From NCBI GenBank assembly GCA_023397045.1, contig JAEWUR010000707.1:1-6551 (forward strand): a DNA stretch of 6,551 nt, given 5' to 3'. Below the pieces are notes generated by a model. It was not told where the DNA came from, searched no databases, and worked only from the letters and a program-made list of their open reading frames with translations. This document shows positions 5,901 through 6,551 of the stretch, one piece after another. Made by a program: the position numbers and the translations under genes. The DNA is from Planctomycetota bacterium (GTDB lineage Bacteria; Planctomycetota; Planctomycetia; Pirellulales; Thermoguttaceae). Every line of letters starts with the position of its first letter. The first letter of the stretch is position 1.

Positions 5901-6118
5901 GCGTCCGGCCGCGATCGACTCATCGTGGCGGCGAATCCGTGTCGGCGTCAACGGCGGCCGGTCGATGTTCTTCCCGATACTTGGCACGGACCGCGGCAAC
6001 GTCCTCGGGCGTGGGCTGCGGCAGATGAGGGCAGCCGGTCTGCACCCAACGCGACAACCTGTCCTCGACGTGGATACGACTTCTGGAGGCGACTGCTCTC
6101 GGAGGATGGAATGGTTGG

Positions 6119-6551
6119 TTATAGCACTTCCGTGATGCCAGGCAACGCGATGGGGTAATTGCCCTGGGCATCCGGTTGCACCGGCGCTTCCGAATTCATG
6201 CTGAACTCGTCCACCCCCGGCGCGAGTTCTCGATTCGAGGCCATCGCTTCATCCCAGGTTATCCGCTTGCCCGACTCGGCTGCCATGCGACCGAGAATTC
6301 CGGTCATCGCGGCCATGGCGCAACGTTCCGTTTCGTTGTACGGCTTATCTTGGCGGATGGCGTCGAACAACAAATCGTGCTCGCGCTGGTAAGGATTCAT
6401 CGGGCCCGCGTAGTCGTTCTCCTTGCGTTCCCAGATCACGTTGTCCCGGGTCATGTTGTGGCCCTTGTAGATATGCGGCACGGGCTGTCCTTCGCCGATC
6501 AGCGCCGAGCCCTCGGTCCCGTGAATCACGCAACCCCACATATCCCAGCAA
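6119..6551 (-). CDS. Gfo/Idh/MocA-family oxidoreductase, C-terminal part (5' end beyond window)
   Basis: The frame is open at the right edge and ends at TAA (6121-6119), so only the last 144 residues are visible; the NAD-binding Rossmann domain is outside the window. What remains is the end of the C-terminal alpha/beta domain: HGTEGSALIGEG strands, a NPYQREHDLLFDAIRQDKPYN helix, ERCAMAAMTGILGRMAAESG, KRITWDEAMASN, and the terminal YPIALPGITEVL. This ending is characteristic of the large Gfo/Idh/MocA paralogue families of Planctomycetes, many with Tat or Sec signals. Family members oxidise or reduce sugars, inositols and glycosides using tightly bound NAD(P). Substrate and export signal cannot be seen. 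The C-terminus looks complete and natural. It lies about 300 bp upstream of the regulator gene on the same strand, and a shared function with it is possible but not shown. Confidence 0.88.
   Translation of the reverse strand, partial: CWDMWGCVIHGTEGSALIGEGQPVPHIYKGHNMTRDNVIWERKENDYAGPMNPYQREHDLLFDAIRQDKPYNETERCAMAAMTGILGRMAAESGKRITWDEAMASNRELAPGVDEFSMNSEAPVQPDAQGNYPIALPGITEVL

Larger units (their letters stand above)
5821..6118. other. About 300 bp between oxidoreductase and regulator, no convincing gene
   Basis: No gene is clearly supported here. One minus-strand frame with codon-like bias runs from a TTG at 6057 to TGA at 5922-5920 (45 residues, including WVQTGCPHLPQPTPEDV and a basic-acidic helix). 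It could be a tiny gene or a remnant, but it lacks a strong start. I see no strong terminator after the oxidoreductase stop. The AT-richest part is next to the regulator start (5821-5880), as expected for a promoter region. Confidence 0.5.

Noticed and set aside
1..6551. CRISPR arrays, tRNA or rRNA genes, insertion sequences, phage or defence genes
   Set aside because: I saw no regularly spaced repeats, no tRNA- or rRNA-like stretches, no transposase motifs and no terminal inverted repeats; the window reads as a metabolic locus.

Overview
The window is a compact, GC-rich bacterial segment in which every gene I can support lies on the minus strand, so transcription runs from the right edge to the left. 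The gene content suggests a free-living Planctomycete (Pirellula/Blastopirellula-like), with Verrucomicrobia or Lentisphaerae as alternatives. It includes a Gfo/Idh/MocA oxidoreductase with a characteristic C-terminus, a XylR-like regulator joining a sugar-binding domain to an AraC domain, a secreted TIM-barrel glycosidase-like protein and a small cupin. This assignment is inference from gene style; there is no rRNA or marker gene.

Layout in transcription order. (1) 6551-6119: C-terminal part of a Gfo/Idh/MocA-family oxidoreductase, cut by the right edge. (2) 6118-5821: about 300 bp with no convincing gene, holding a weak candidate promoter. (3) 5820-4642: XylR-like regulator; a perfect 9-bp inverted repeat overlaps its stop codon. 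(4) 4641-4465: a regulatory interval with a good promoter-like pair (TTGACG, 17 bp, GATATT), a cluster of TTGAC half-sites and a perfect 9-bp hairpin at the expected transcript start. (5) 4464-3469: D-2-hydroxyacid dehydrogenase, GTG start. (6) 3444-2755: KDPG/KHG aldolase, 24 bp after the dehydrogenase and probably in the same operon. (7) 2754-2552: a second regulatory interval with a weak terminator-like hairpin and an extended -10 promoter (TGATATAAT) framed by a 10-bp inverted repeat matching at 9 of 10 positions. (8) 2551-545: secreted 668-residue protein with a GH67-N-like domain followed by a TIM-barrel-like region. (9) 514-1: small cupin, 30 bp downstream, running off the left edge.

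Working model (inference): this is a locally regulated carbohydrate or uronate utilisation locus. The secreted protein would act on a polysaccharide or oligosaccharide, the regulator would sense a released sugar, and the aldolase and dehydrogenase would handle 2-keto-3-deoxy acids and 2-keto/2-hydroxy acids. The kinase, isomerase, dehydratase and transporter needed for a full pathway are not in the window. The actual substrate is unknown. The most interesting elements are the two operator-like intervals and the secreted protein, whose enzymatic family I cannot name with certainty.
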